A stretch of DNA of 64,000 nt from Pachyseris speciosa (GCA_016490735.1 JAEMWC010000039.1:541001-605000), one strand, 5' to 3'. Shown: positions 1 through 9,999, counted from the first letter of the stretch. Translations and numbers: made by a program. The notes: generated from the letters alone by a model not told the origin.

Positions 1-409
1 CTGGCCCTGAAATCCACAAAAAGCAAGGAAAGCAAAAGAATTGAGGCGAACGTAGGTTATTGATGATTCATAAAGAGAAACGGGAGATGACAGGCAAATA
101 AAATGATATGGCGTGACATAAATAAAGTAACGAAAATTCGGAATGATGAAAAGGTGCCCCTTGACGTAAACATGTGCATGACTTGACTGGTTAATGGTGC
201 TTCTATAACTCAACAAAGGTGCGATCGTTTTTGTACAGACTATTTTCTTAAGATAGTCAAGAACACTCTGCTGACGACAACTCTAAACAACAGTGAACAC
301 ATTTCATACGGCTTCCTGCTCCCTCAACAGCATTTCATTCTTGATATCCTGGTCATATTTTCCTAACTTTATGCAAACACGAACAGTATTTTTAATGTGA
401 TTTATATAT
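1..409. other. No gene seen (probable intron)
   Basis: AT-rich DNA without a convincing reading frame. It lies upstream of a terminal kinase exon on the + strand, so it is probably intron of that gene. I see no recognisable kinase exon in it. Confidence 0.5.
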
Positions 410-527
410 GAAATAAATCATATATGAACTGCGGGAATGAAATCAAATAAAGAATGGTCCTTGCAGCTGTGAACGCAATTAATGCAATTGCGAAAAGAAG
501 CCTGAAAAAAATGCAGGACTTCAACGG

Positions 528-561
<34 letters not shown>

Positions 562-620
562 TGCTCTAACCAGCTGAGCTATGGAGCCACTGACTTTGGG
601 AGCTTCTTTTCGCAATTGCA
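410..620 (-). mobile_element. tRNA-derived SINE-like repeat
   Basis: On the - strand, positions 590-521 fold like a tRNA: GGCTCCATAGCTCAG start, D stem GCTC/GAGC, a T arm ACGGG-TTCAAAC-CCCGT, and A and B box-like pol III promoter sequences. The acceptor stem has a mismatch and the anticodon loop lacks the usual T33, so this is a tRNA-derived repeat and not a working tRNA. The tRNA part is flanked by inverted copies of GCAATTGCGAAAAGAAGC (about 485-502 and 601-618). Related, truncated copies lie at about 912-1,010 (+) and 47,850-47,975 (-), which shows a dispersed family. The head resembles tRNA-Thr, but that assignment is tentative. Confidence 0.75.
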
Positions 621-638
621 TAAACAGCCCATTTTACA

Positions 639-842
639 GTTGCTTGTTCAGTGACCTGGCCTCTTAGTGGAAGGGGAAGTGTTTTGATACAAACCTCTCT
701 GTCTTTCTCATGGAAATGTGGACTAGCTAACTTGAGAATAGCATGGTTTACACGAGAAAAGCAGTGAGGTCTGTATCAAAACAAGGTCACCGCCAGCCTC
801 ATTTCCATTTATAGGCCAGGTCACTGAGCATGCAACTGCAAA
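639..842. repeat. Imperfect inverted repeat (foldback remnant)
   Basis: The segment starting CAGTTGCTTGTTCAGTGACC near 639 is matched in inverted orientation by the segment ending near 842 (GGTCACTGAGCATGCAACTG). Both arms carry a CCTCTTAGTGG/CCTATAAATGG-like stretch and a TTTTGATACA block. It looks like a decayed foldback element beside the SINE. Confidence 0.6.
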
Positions 843-911
843 AGGGACTATTCCATTCACGCTAATTTCTTTCACGGGAACATATGAACCCACAATTGAC
901 CTGCTCCCAAC

Positions 912-1010
912 GGCAGTGGCTTCATAGCTCAGTTGAATTGGGTTCAAACCCCGTTGAAGTCCTGAATTTTTTTTTCAGGATTCTTTTTTGCAATTGCATA
1001 AATTGGGTTC
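912..1010 (+). mobile_element. Truncated tRNA-derived SINE
   Basis: This carries the same tRNA-like head (TGGCTTCATAGCTCAG) and the same B-box segment and tail as the copy at 410-620. The anticodon arm has been deleted, so the D arm runs straight into TTGGGTTCAAACCCCGTTG. The orientation is opposite to the first copy. Confidence 0.65.
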
Positions 1011-1090
1011 ACAACTTCGAAGATGATTCTTTATTGATTTGAGTGTTTTTAATGTTTTAAATCACATATTCATTATCTTCAACAGGTAAG

Positions 1091-1320
1091 CGGTTATGCT
1101 TGAGTGTTGGAGGGACGATCCACGTGAACGTCCATCGTTCGCAGAACTGATAAAAACTTTGGAAAAAATGATGACAGTGGACGCTCCTTATTTCGACCTC
1201 AATCAATACGATTAAAGTGAACCGTACTACAGTAGCACAGCTGCCGTTACTGAAAGTAAAACAGTCGAACCGGAGGAAGACATGACAATTGCTTTTAACA
1301 CTGCCGATAACTTCGATTAA
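1091..1320 (+). pseudogene. Last exon of a receptor tyrosine kinase
   Basis: The exon encodes the end of a protein tyrosine kinase C-lobe (subdomain XI): VMLECWRDDPRERPSF followed by AELIKTLEKM, then a tail containing APYFDLNQYD. This CW-x-DP-x-x-RPSF signature packs the last helices of the domain. The splice acceptor is probably the AG at 1,089-1,090, because a stop lies in frame just upstream. A TAA at 1,213-1,215 ends the frame, but the same frame stays open for 34 more codons to a TAA at 1,318-1,320, with an acidic, Ser/Thr/Tyr-rich tail (starts SEPYYSST, ends NTADNFD). This suggests a nonsense mutation that truncates the tail, or a short natural tail. Earlier exons would lie left of the window. 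The exon cannot belong to the RTK at 23.6-46.0 kb, which lies downstream, so two neighbouring RTK genes are implied. Confidence 0.8.
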
Positions 1321-1673
1321 TAGTTTTAACAGATACTTTTGACGCGTTGAGGTCATCTGGCCGTGAATATTGGTCAAATTGTTTATTACATCATATATCT
1401 CACTCGTGTCGCTGGTCTGACCAGTCAGTGCGTACATGGAGGATGTTCTTTCAGATTTGTTGTTCGCCCTTGTGAGGGAAGATAAGCACCAACGAGACAG
1501 GAATAATGAACAATTATTCACCTTAGTGTCGGTAAATATCCACGACTTTCACCGACACTGAGGTGAATGATTGTTTAAGTACAACTTTTTAAGGTTATGA
1601 TAACCACTGCAAAAACTGTGTACGATCAAAGTTGCTTTACGTTGGATCTTAGATAGATCGTGACCACTCAAAA
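1321..1673. other. Probable 3' flank of the RTK exon
   Basis: No coding sequence is seen. There is a short inverted repeat near 1,520-1,575 (CACCTTAGTGTCGGT... and ...ACCGACACTGAGGTG). The stretch ends where the DIRS-element repeat begins. Confidence 0.4.
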
Positions 1674-2165
1674 AATAGTAATCTATTCCCAGTGGACGCT
1701 CGCTTAATAAAGGCCTAAGGACTCAAGAGTTGAATTATGGGACATGCGAGTCCTTATTTCTGAGGCGAAAAGACTAGACCAAAGATGAGTTAAAAATTTG
1801 AGGGGAGGGGAAGGGAGGGGAAATAAATCGAGCAACTACAGAAAGACGGATGACAAGCAGAACCCCTCCCCCCCCGCCCCTAACGAGAGGGCGTTCGTTT
1901 CCGCGAGAATCCATCTTTCCTGCGCTTGCTGCTAAACTGGACAAATTCGCCTTTACACGTGTTTATTTACATACAGAAAGCTATTCCCAAAGGGGATAAT
2001 CAAATACACGCCGGAATTAATACTCTAGAAAGTGATAGGCATGAGATTATAGCCTGTATTATGCGAGCGAGCATTGGGAATAGTAATCTATTCCCAGTGG
2101 ACGCTCGCTTAATAAAGGCCTAAGGACTCGAGAGTTGAGTTACGGGACATGCGAGTCCTTATTTC
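1674..2165 (-). repeat. DIRS split direct repeats B2-A2-B1
   Basis: B2 (1,674-1,760) and B1 (2,079-2,165) share AATAGTAATCTATTCCCAGT followed by the same block ending GGACATGCGAGTCCTTATTTC, with a few substitutions. A2 (about 1,924-2,081), starting GCTTGCTGCTAAACTGG, matches A1 at 7,581-7,731 closely. A G-run and C-run rich spacer (1,776-1,923) separates B2 from A2. The A2/B1 junction is the near-palindrome GGGAATAGTAATCTATTCCC. Confidence 0.85.
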
Positions 2166-2277
2166 GAAGGCTAAGACAATCCTAGATGAAACGTATGGAG
2201 AACCCAACCATCCCGCCCCAAAAAACCCGTAACTTAACTTCCGAAACCCAAAACTAAAATCCAAACAAGCGCAGAAC

Positions 2278-3588
2278 TTAGACAAAAGCTAAAGGGAAAC
2301 CAGAAAGAATGTTGCATTCACGGAAAGTATTTCCCAGATGCTCTGCAGGGGAACCGTTGCCATTGTCAATCGTACTGCGAGCCAAGTCATCTGAAACCGC
2401 GGTCGTGTTCATAACTTTCTGAACTTGTGTATAATAGTCGACCAAGGCAGTGGATTTCCAGCCAATGTGCCTCGCTACTTCTTCTTTGGACACGCCTAAA
2501 AGTCTTAGAAGAATGGAGTTTCCGGCTCTAAAACCATGGACTGATGCACCCTCATTAATGCCAAGGGGGGATAGGTACTTAATAAGCCTGGCTTGAGCGG
2601 TAGAAGCACGAAGGGGAGCATTGAGAATATCACCTTTCTTGGACGTGGGGCGGAAAAGAAAGCCAGCAGAAAGGTCGAAGTTCATAGCCGTACACAAGTT
2701 GACGAAAAACTGCAAATTCCTAACAAGGCAAATAGCGGGATTACCCGTTTGTTTAACTGCAAAAGCTCTTGAAAGCTTCCCTCTTAACGTTTTACCCACG
2801 CGTTGGTGAAACAGAAGACTAGAACCATCAGGGTGTTTTAAGACATCAATCGTCTTAATTCTGCCAAGGTCGGAAGCTCTGTCGCCAGAGAAAAAGTCGA
2901 GCGAGAAAAACGCCAGGTCACGGGCACAAATGTAACGTTCAGAAGGAGAGATGCTTTTACTTAACAGGAGACTCCTTAAGTGGAATACAATTTTTTTTTT
3001 AATTTATCAAAAAATACAGGGGTCGCTTGCTTTGGAGTAGTCTAGCCTGAGCCTGTTCTGTCTGAACAGATTTGAGGTATTGTTTAACTGATAAATGCGA
3101 GGCAGGATTTCCAAAACCGAAACGATCGTCCCAGTCACCAGAACGACCCAAGGCGTTACAAATAGAGCGTAATTTCCCGATGAGAGAATCCACTGTGCCC
3201 GCAGATAACCGAGTAGGACAGTTACAGGTTTGTTTTCCCTGTAAACCAAGGAACTGACACGAGTTAAAGTGCACCATTGTTTAGCCTTTCCCATCTTTCC
3301 AAACTAGAAAACGGACGATATCCTTGAGGTAGCCGAAAATAAAGTCTTCTACGGTTGAAAAGAAGCCAGAAAAGAGGAAAGTTCGGACTCCAGTTGCGTT
3401 TCTTGGCGTTGGTAAGCCCTAGAAGCTCTAGCGGAATCGAGCTCCTTAATCCTGGCGTCTATATGTGCAAGGTCAATCTTAAGCCTTTTGGACGCGTGAC
3501 CGGGGATACGAGAAAATCTTTGAAGTCCACACCGTTGGCAGAACTGAAAGCAGTCGTCGTTTGGATACGAACACTCACTACACTGCAC
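2278..3588 (-). pseudogene. DIRS tyrosine recombinase (broken)
   Basis: The C-terminal catalytic half (2,799-2,278) has the tyrosine recombinase hallmarks: HGFR (the HxxR box), HIGWKS and the terminal DYYTQ containing the nucleophile tyrosine. The N-terminal end (3,588-3,349) opens with paired CxxC motifs (MQCSEC...FCQRCG), a zinc-binding start. The middle, about 3,294-3,007, continues the protein in a different frame (GTVDSLIGKLRSI..., a core-binding-like segment), and 3,000-2,800 contains several stops. The enzyme would recombine the circular DNA intermediate into the genome. Frameshifts in the middle make it non-functional. Neighbours are RNase H upstream and the B1 repeat downstream. Confidence 0.8.
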
Positions 3589-5563
3589 GGCTGGGCGTCA
3601 AACTCGGGGAACCGAGAAGGTGTCCTAAACGGAAAAAGTCTGAATTAGGGAGAAACTCTAAATGCCCAAAGGTCCCAAGGCAAAGGACGAGGAAGGAATA
3701 TTCCTGTTGACGTGGGAATAAAAGTACATCGTGGTCACCCAAAACACCGAGGCGGACAAAATCTTGAGCACGCCTTGAGATAACAGGCCACCAGTAACGC
3801 CGAGGAAAAGGGTCAGGCACAATAATGGTGAACGGGCAGGACTGGGAGTCCAAGAATCGCAGCAAAATCTCGGTTAAAGCCAATGGAGGAAACACGTAGG
3901 CGTTGTCTAAATGATGGAGAGTTTGGAAAAAAACGTTAATCCCGGCGGAGTTTTGAGTTGGCCAGGGGGTAAAATGTTTCATGGGGTGGCCTTGAGCATT
4001 CAAAGGTGTATTTGAATCCAGGGTCATTAAATCGACGGAGTGGGGGCCCCAGCGTTTCTCAATGTCCATCCAAACACGAGATGACAGCATACAATCACTG
4101 GAAGAGAGAGCCCTGGAGGGGGCATCAGCGAGATTACCCTTTGAAGGAACATAAACCAAAGATAGGGCGATATTAAATCGCAAAGAAGTTTCGTAAATAG
4201 CTTGGGGACGTCAGTAAGGGACTTGCTTTTACTCCCTTGATTTGTCCAGGCGCGAACTAAAGGGAGGCTATCAACGTGGGCGTCTACTCGGGAAGCCGCA
4301 AGAGACGCAGCACCAGCCATGAGGGTATTCTTGAGCGCCAAGGCTTCTCTGATGATTATCGGTTGGGAACTATACCCAGATGACCAGTAGTCACGAACTT
4401 GAACGGAATTTCCAGATTTGTCGGAGAAGACACTACCCCAAATTGAGTTCGAGGCATCAGAAAAAGTAGAAATAACTACATGTCTCTCGTCAAACCAGGG
4501 AAGACAACCTTGCCAGTTATCCAGGAATCTCCAATATTGGATTTCTCGTGAAAGATCACCAGCGACGATAAGCGGTTTATGGGTGACTTTGAACCGGACG
4601 AAATAGCAAGAAATGAGGCACGCGTATAAAGTCGAGCAGCGGGGACAGCGATAGAGAACGAAGTGGTTTTGCCAGCGAAACGTTGCAAAGTCTTAAGGTC
4701 CACAGATTCCTGAGATAAAATGAATACTCTCAAAGTCTTAAATTTGAGTTTCTTATCCTCTGGGAGAATGAATGCCATTAAAACAGAATCCGAGAGGTAA
4801 TCCAAGAAACGGACGCGCTGGGAAGGGACAAGAGACGATTTTGACAACGCGAGCGTATAACCCAGTGAAGTGAGAACTGAAACGAGAATAAAAGCAGCGG
4901 CCTGGGCCAATTCAAAATCAGACCAAATTGGAGAGTTTGGATTCCCGCGCACCATAAGCTGGCCTGTATGGCGATCGTCGATGTATTGCGAGCAGGGCAC
5001 GCCCAGAGTTCTAATATAACTAGTCGCCAACAAACCAGTGGAGTGATAAATGTAGGCGCTTGCCTTTCATCCGAAGGGGAGGGTATTATAAACGAAATAA
5101 CAACCTTCCATGAAAGCCCAAAAAGGGTTCTACTAGACGGAGATAGACAAATGTGGTCGTAGCCACTCTTGTCGTCACAGACAGTCTGACAATGACCAGG
5201 ATCAACGTACCTAGGGAGGTCAGATAAGTAAACCAACGAAAAGAGGCAATCCTTAATCCACAAGTTTAAAAACCGTTCGTCGTGGCACATACGTGGTTTA
5301 GTAGGCTCAACAGTTATGGGCATAACGAGATGTGGGGGCTGGCCTTCGCCCACTTTACCCCAAAATATAAGCGAACCATTTCTAAAGCGATCGATAATTG
5401 TGGAGGAGATAAAATCTTCAAACTGGGAACAGATGGGGTTATTAGGAAATTCCATTCTAGGAGGAAACGGCGCGTCGTGAGATTTGCCCGCGAATCTGCC
5501 TTTAAATGGAACTATAAAATCAGCAACGTCGACTTTCTTCCGAATAAGAGAAATTGGCTCCAC
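3578..5563 (-). pseudogene. DIRS reverse transcriptase-RNase H (broken)
   Basis: Read on the - strand, 5,563-5,034 carries reverse transcriptase subdomains (PPHLVMPITVEPTKPR, then CDDKSGYDHI). The protein then shifts frame into 5,033-4,476, which contains the catalytic QYIDDR motif and the thumb. The RNase H part follows at about 4,341-4,130, again in two frames, ending with the typical YVPSKGNLADAPSR. Downstream of that is the W-rich extension seen in DIRS-order Pol proteins (for example PFPRRYWWPVISR). At least three frameshifts break the gene. Its role would be copying element RNA to DNA. It overlaps the start of the recombinase gene by about ten bases in another frame, an arrangement common in compact retroelements. 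Confidence 0.8.
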
Positions 5564-6044
5564 CTGGGAAGGAAATTGTTGTGAGATGTAATCTCACTGA
5601 GCTAAGTTGTTGTGAAGTTGTCCAGGTACAAAAGAGGCCGGGTCTCTAAAAACGTGCAAACTTGGACAGGCGTTAACGAAAAGAGAAGCCACTTGCTGAG
5701 GCGAGGGGAGAGGGCGGACAAAACTGGTGGGCTTGCCCTCCCAATTGCGCCATTTTTGCGTGACAAGAAGGGCTGGACAACTCGAAATAGAGGCAAAAAA
5801 AGAAGGTTTAAATCTCTTGTAAGGAGGCGATCCCTGAAAGAGAACAAACAAAAAAAAAAAAAAAAAAAAGAGCTAAGAGGGAGGCCAAAGAAAAACCCAC
5901 CAGAGTTGCCGGCCTTAAGCAACCTCAGAGAGGCACAAAGGCATTAGACACCCGCACTCAAGGCACGACAAAACTGGTAAAAAAGGGACCAACCACAATG
6001 AAAAAGACAAAAAATACACGAGGCTTCCTTTAATAGCAAATCAG

Positions 6045-6200
6045 CAATGGCTAAAAAAGAAGTACAATTTTTTTTAATGACCCCGCTGGCCACAATTGAA
6101 ACAGATACCACGAGCCCTGGCGCCTCTTCGAGCACCCCTTGGAGAAACACCTCTGGCTCCGAAGTTTTGTGGCTGATTCCACCTAGCATAGGGGTGAAAA
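6045..6200 (-). pseudogene. Gag zinc-knuckle remnant of the DIRS element
   Basis: Near 6,115-6,075 the - strand reads ICFNCGQRGH, the first three ligands of a CCHC zinc knuckle. It is followed by a stop and an A-run; the last cysteine (KKNC) appears only in a neighbouring frame. This looks like an indel in a homopolymer. The knuckle would be part of the nucleic-acid-binding end of the element's gag protein, but the frame between it and the gag exon at 6,550-6,341 is interrupted. Confidence 0.6.
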
Positions 6201-6340
6201 TAGCCCGGGGTGCGTTGTCTTGTCATCTTGGCGATGGAGCTGGTGACATCGCTCTCCTCCTTGCTTCCTAACAGCCGGATAATGAAATTTCCAAAATCTG
6301 GGGAGGAGGAGAGAGGTCTGCTTTGATGGAGAATAGCTTC

Positions 6341-7546
6341 CTATCTAGACGCTGAAGGGTCACCAGAAACTGTAGCTTCGTCTGCAAGCTTCTGAAGGGC
6401 TGCCAGGTTCGCAAAGGGATCCCTAATGTGGAGGGGGGCGGAAGCCAGCTGCCGGACAAGTTGGAGGGTAACAGAAACATCCGTACCTTTGCCAGTTTCT
6501 GCCTTAAGGGTGTTCAACTGCTCTTTGAGGTCAAGAATTTGTTGCGCCAACTAGAAAATAAGATAAGGAAGCCAGCAATCACCGGGAGCCATTGAAAAAT
6601 ACACGAAGGTGAAAACGAGAAACAAACGAACCGAACGATAAAAGAAACAAGGAAGATAAGATAAGATAATAAGATACAGAAATTCATACACAGCCTAAAC
6701 TGAGCATTTATAGTAAAACCTCTCGGCCATGGAAGCTTTTCCTTCTCGGCCACAACCAGCAAAAATGAATCCCATCTCGGCCACAACCGACAGAAATTAT
6801 TCTCTTCTCGGCTCCAACCGACAAAAACAAGGAAGATAAGATAAGATAATAAGATACAGAATTCATACACAGCCTAAACTGAGCATTTATAGTAAAACCT
6901 CTCGATCTCGGCCATGGAAGCTTTTCCTTCTCGGCCGCAACCGGCAAAAATGAACCCCATCTCGGCCACAACCGACAGAAAATATTCTCTTCTCGGCTCC
7001 AACCGACAAAAACAAGGAAGATAAGATAAGATAATAAGATACAGAAATTCATACACAGCCTAAACTGAGCATTTATAGTAAAACCTCTCGGCCATGGAAG
7101 CTTTTCCTTCTCGGCCACAACCGGCAAAAATGAATCCCATCTCGGCCACAACCGAGCAAAAAATTATTCCTTCTCCGGCCACAACCGAGTAAAAAAAACG
7201 AAGCGACGAAACACCACAGAACGGGAAACAGACACTCAGCCACAAGCGAGCGTGTAAGGAAAAACCTCATCGGCCACAACCGATAAACTAATAATAAAAC
7301 CACGGGGAGTCGCAAATTCGTCCACGACAGAAAAACTGCTAGAAAAGGACTTGGGAAAACTAGCGCCACGTGTGAAATTGCCGAATCACACAGACAGCAA
7401 ATTAAAGGAGAAAAATTTACCTCGGCATGCGGAGCGACGACTGCAGCGTCTGGAGGGTTTTCCTCGGCAACAGCAGGAGGAGGAGGCGCCTCGGGAACGT
7501 CAGCGGGTAAAACAACAACTGGGGCGCGGGGTTGTTCATCGGCCAT
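6341..7546 (-). CDS. DIRS gag-like protein, probably two exons
   Basis: Exon 1 (7,546-7,421) starts with ATG and encodes 42 residues rich in Ala, Pro and Val (MADEQPRAPVVVLPAD..., ending APHAE). It ends at a good donor, GAG|GTAAAT. A matching acceptor, TTTTCTAG, lies at 6,551, and exon 2 (6,550-6,341) continues in the same phase with LAQQILDLKEQLNTLKAE, a heptad-like coiled-coil segment, to a stop. The joined product would be 111 residues. The 870-base intron is unusual for such elements and is largely a tandem repeat. The zinc-knuckle remnant downstream suggests that the original protein was longer. Splicing is inferred from site quality and phase only. Confidence 0.55.
6646..7200 (-). repeat. 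About 180-bp tandem repeat in the gag intron
   Basis: Three units begin at about 6,646, 6,826 and 7,009 (periods 180 and 183). Each holds AAGATAAGATAAGATAATAA, a block ending TTTATAGTAAAACCTCTCGG, and several CTCGGCCACAACCG-like motifs on the + strand. The AGATAAG motifs match the binding consensus of GATA-family transcription factors. The array fills most of the putative gag intron. Confidence 0.85.
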
Positions 7547-7580
7547 CTTGGAGTAAACGACGCAAGAATCAAGATTCCAC

Positions 7581-7731
7581 GCTTGCTGCTAAACTGGACA
7601 AATTCCATGTGTTTATTTATATACAGAAAGCTATTCCCAAAGGGGATAATCAAATACACGCCAGAATTAATACTCTAGAAAGTGATAGGCACGAGATTAT
7701 AGCCTGTATTGCGCGAGCGAGCATTGGGAAT
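7581..7731 (-). repeat. DIRS left repeat A1
   Basis: This 151-bp block starting GCTTGCTGCTAAACTGG matches A2 at about 1,924-2,081, apart from an 8-9 base deletion near AAATTCCATGTG and a few substitutions. The gag ATG is 35 bases downstream of it on the - strand, so A1 is where the element promoter should lie. Confidence 0.85.
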
Positions 7732-7822
7732 AATAAAATATAAGAAAATACTGCAATGACTGGTCACAAAACGTGTAAAGGCGTAATTACAATATTTCAG
7801 CTGGCCAACACCACCCTACATA

Positions 7823-7893
7823 TATACATACATACATACATACATACATACATACATACATACATACATACATACTTACTTACTTACTTACTT
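7823..7893. repeat. (ACAT)n/(ACTT)n microsatellite
   Basis: A run of ACAT units passing into ACTT units. It sits at the 3' end of the LINE fragment on the - strand and is probably that element's simple-repeat tail. Confidence 0.9.
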
Positions 7894-8860
7894 TATTTGT
7901 TTATACACGGTAAAATCTTCAGTATATATTACATTAATAAAAATATTAATTAAAACAACACTGTTTTACAAGATTATCTTGTGGGAGGCCGACTGACAAT
8001 TGTTGTAAATTTTCTCAAGTTCCCTTTTAAAATATCCAAGAGAGTCTGATTTTCTTAAATTTACGGGTAGGCTATTCCATAGTAGCGCCCCGCTGTAGCC
8101 CAAGGCACGCTTACAATAGTTCGTGCGTGGCAGACCGGTTAGCTCAGTGGTAGAGCACCGGACTACCATGCGGGAGGTCGCGGGTTCTAACCCCGGCCGG
8201 ACCAACACTCAGGGTCTTAAAAGTAACTGAGGAGAAAGTGCTGCCTTTGTAATGACATCTGCAAATGGTTAGACTTTCTAGTCTTCTCGGATAAGGACGA
8301 TAAACCGTAGGCCCCGTCTCACAGTACTTTCACTTAATCTGATTCTGTGGGACGTAAAAGAACCACTAGGGACGTAACAAAACTCTGGCTATGACCACCC
8401 CTAGTGTCTGTCCTAGATATCTACATTAAGGGGGCACTCATTAGTTACTTCATTAATTGTAAACTGCACTAGCAGTCTGGTCAAGTCCCCCGACCAGTGA
8501 TGTAAACTATCCCTGAAAAGCCCCGACGGGGAGAGAATAAGCATGTATGTATGTATGTATGTATGTATGTATGTATGTATGTATGTATGTATGTATGTAT
8601 GTATGTATGTATGTATGTATGTATGTATGTATGTATGTATGTATGTATGCATGCTTGGGCAGGTTTAGTTTAATCTCAGAATCTTAAGTTATACGGTGTA
8701 CTACGGATGCTAAATAAATCCTGCAGGTATGCTTTGGAAAACCCTTTAATTATTTTAAACATTAACATCGCCTGAAGCTTTTTCCTTTGCGTGGAGAGAT
8801 TGTCCCAGTTGAGCCTATTTAGGAGGAGAGTGGCACTAATGTCATAGCTGGACTTGGTTT
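7894..8860 (-). mobile_element. LINE 3' end (CR1/Rex/L2-like), copy 1
   Basis: The - strand encodes the C-terminal end of a non-LTR retrotransposon polymerase, including NYCKRALGYSGALLWNSLP and KSDSLGYFKREL, the usual motif after the reverse transcriptase domain. It is interrupted by a SINE at 8,131-8,653; the intact equivalent is at 48,982-49,260. The 3' UTR and microsatellite tail lie to the left. Only the last part of the element remains, a typical 5' truncation. Confidence 0.75.
8131..8653 (+). mobile_element. tRNA-derived SINE with (ATGT)n tail
   Basis: The head (8,136-8,207) is tRNA-like: TTAGCTCAGTGGTAGAGC is a good pol III A box and GGTTCTAACCC a near-consensus B box. The body follows, then a long (ATGT)n tract (8,542-8,650). 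The empty site is preserved in copy 2 near 49,118, where CGTGCGTGG is followed directly by CTTGGGCAGG. No clear target duplication is seen. A functional tRNA is unlikely because the body continues as a repeat and the ends do not form a clean acceptor stem. Confidence 0.85.
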
Positions 8861-9999
8861 ATTGAAGGAAAACGCGAGTTTATATGGTATTTATATTTAT
8901 CAGAAATGACATGAAATTACAATAACTACGTGTGCGTCAAAGCTATAGGAAAATAACAAGGCAACTAAAATGATCTAAGTTAATCCCCCCCCCCCCCAAA
9001 AAAAAAAAAAAAAAGAAGTTAGAATAAAGCAAGAAAAGCTGAACATTTCTTCGCGTTTCTTTGGGCCTGCAGGTGCTAGTGTCTTACCTCATTGAATAAG
9101 ACATGTCTCAAGAGCGTTAACTTTGTAATGGGATAAAGTTTGGTGTACAGTTGTTCGAGATGTATCAGGATCATATGATCACTGGTAAAGAAATGTTGGT
9201 AGTGGGATTAAAACTTGAAGGGTTCATAAGGGGCCGCCTATGCTCATTAAAGCGATCTTTAAAAACGACGTTTGGTTTACCCGATATATCGAAGGTTACA
9301 TTTAGTACATTGAATCATATAGATTACATTGAAAGTATCGCAAGAAATGTGCGATTTGATTTTACTAGTATTATAAAATATGTATTGATCTCGGGCATGT
9401 TCTAAATAAGGACATATGGTACTATTGTTAAAGTATATACCACGCAAGTTGAATAATTATGGACTCCGACAATCGAAAATGGCTTATTCAGTGGTGGGCT
9501 TCTCAATTGCCGATCAGCCGCCGCCAAAATAGCGGTAAGCCATTTATTGTTGTTAAAGTTTCCGTCTCGCGTTCTTGCGGATAAGTAAAACTTCTGAATA
9601 CACTTATTTTATTGCCCGGGTGACATTTCTTCAATTGGTGTTTGAAATTCGTCTTGCTGTTAAAACCATACTGCCAAACAGTAAATGTTTCATTTTTTTA
9701 TACTTATTTAAACTGCTTGACAGTTCACGTAAAGTATCGTACCTTTTTTATGCCTTAGAATTTGAGTTTGGAAAGATTAAACAACTTTCCATTAAAATGC
9801 AGTCAAACCAGACTTTGTTGTCATTTTTGTATTTTTCGGAATAGCCCCCTTGTTTATCGATAAAATTTGCTCCATGGTAACCGAGGCGAAACGGGGAATC
9901 ATTTTGTTTTCTCCGTTTTTTCAGAGGTGAATGGTACTTGCTATTCACCTCCGAGCTAATCAATCTGAATGCACGGAAAAAGCTATTCACTTGTGTGGT
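8861..9999. other. No supported gene
   Basis: This segment is shared by both duplicated copies. It includes a C/A homopolymer run near 8,987-9,014 that is absent from copy 2. A possible first exon on the + strand, starting ATGGACTCCGACAATCG at about 9,460 and ending at GCG|GTAAGC near 9,535, is open in both copies, but I could not find a convincing second exon. Confidence 0.4.

Larger units (their letters stand above)
1674..7731 (-). mobile_element. DIRS-order tyrosine-recombinase retrotransposon
   Basis: A roughly 6.06 kb element read on the - strand. In reading order it holds a left repeat (A1, 7,731-7,581), a gag-like gene, reverse transcriptase/RNase H, a tyrosine recombinase, then B1 (2,165-2,079), A2 (about 2,081-1,924) and B2 (1,760-1,674). 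This A1-internal-B1-A2-B2 arrangement of split direct repeats is known from the Ngaro/PAT/TOC branches of DIRS-order elements, which integrate through a circular intermediate by tyrosine recombinase and make no target duplication. The coding parts carry several frameshifts, so this copy is dead. I see no certain methyltransferase domain; the exact family is not assigned. The element lies just downstream of the RTK last exon. Confidence 0.85.

Noticed and set aside
521..590. Functional tRNA gene on the - strand
   Set aside because: The acceptor stem has a mismatch, the anticodon loop lacks T33, and the sequence continues as a dispersed repeat with truncated copies elsewhere; it is a SINE head.
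1057..1521. Long open frame on the - strand
   Set aside because: It is the antisense shadow of the RTK terminal exon and its flank.
8136..8207. Functional tRNA gene on the + strand
   Set aside because: A and B boxes are good but the ends do not make a clean acceptor stem, and the body continues into a SINE that is absent from the empty site in copy 2.
7822..8652. CRISPR-like regular repeats
   Set aside because: These are 4-bp microsatellites without spacers in a eukaryotic genome.
9460..9535. First exon of a + strand gene (ATGGACTCCGACAATCG... to a GTAAGC donor), also near 49,866
   Set aside because: It is open in both copies with a good donor, but no downstream exon could be identified, so it is mentioned only in the intergenic entry.
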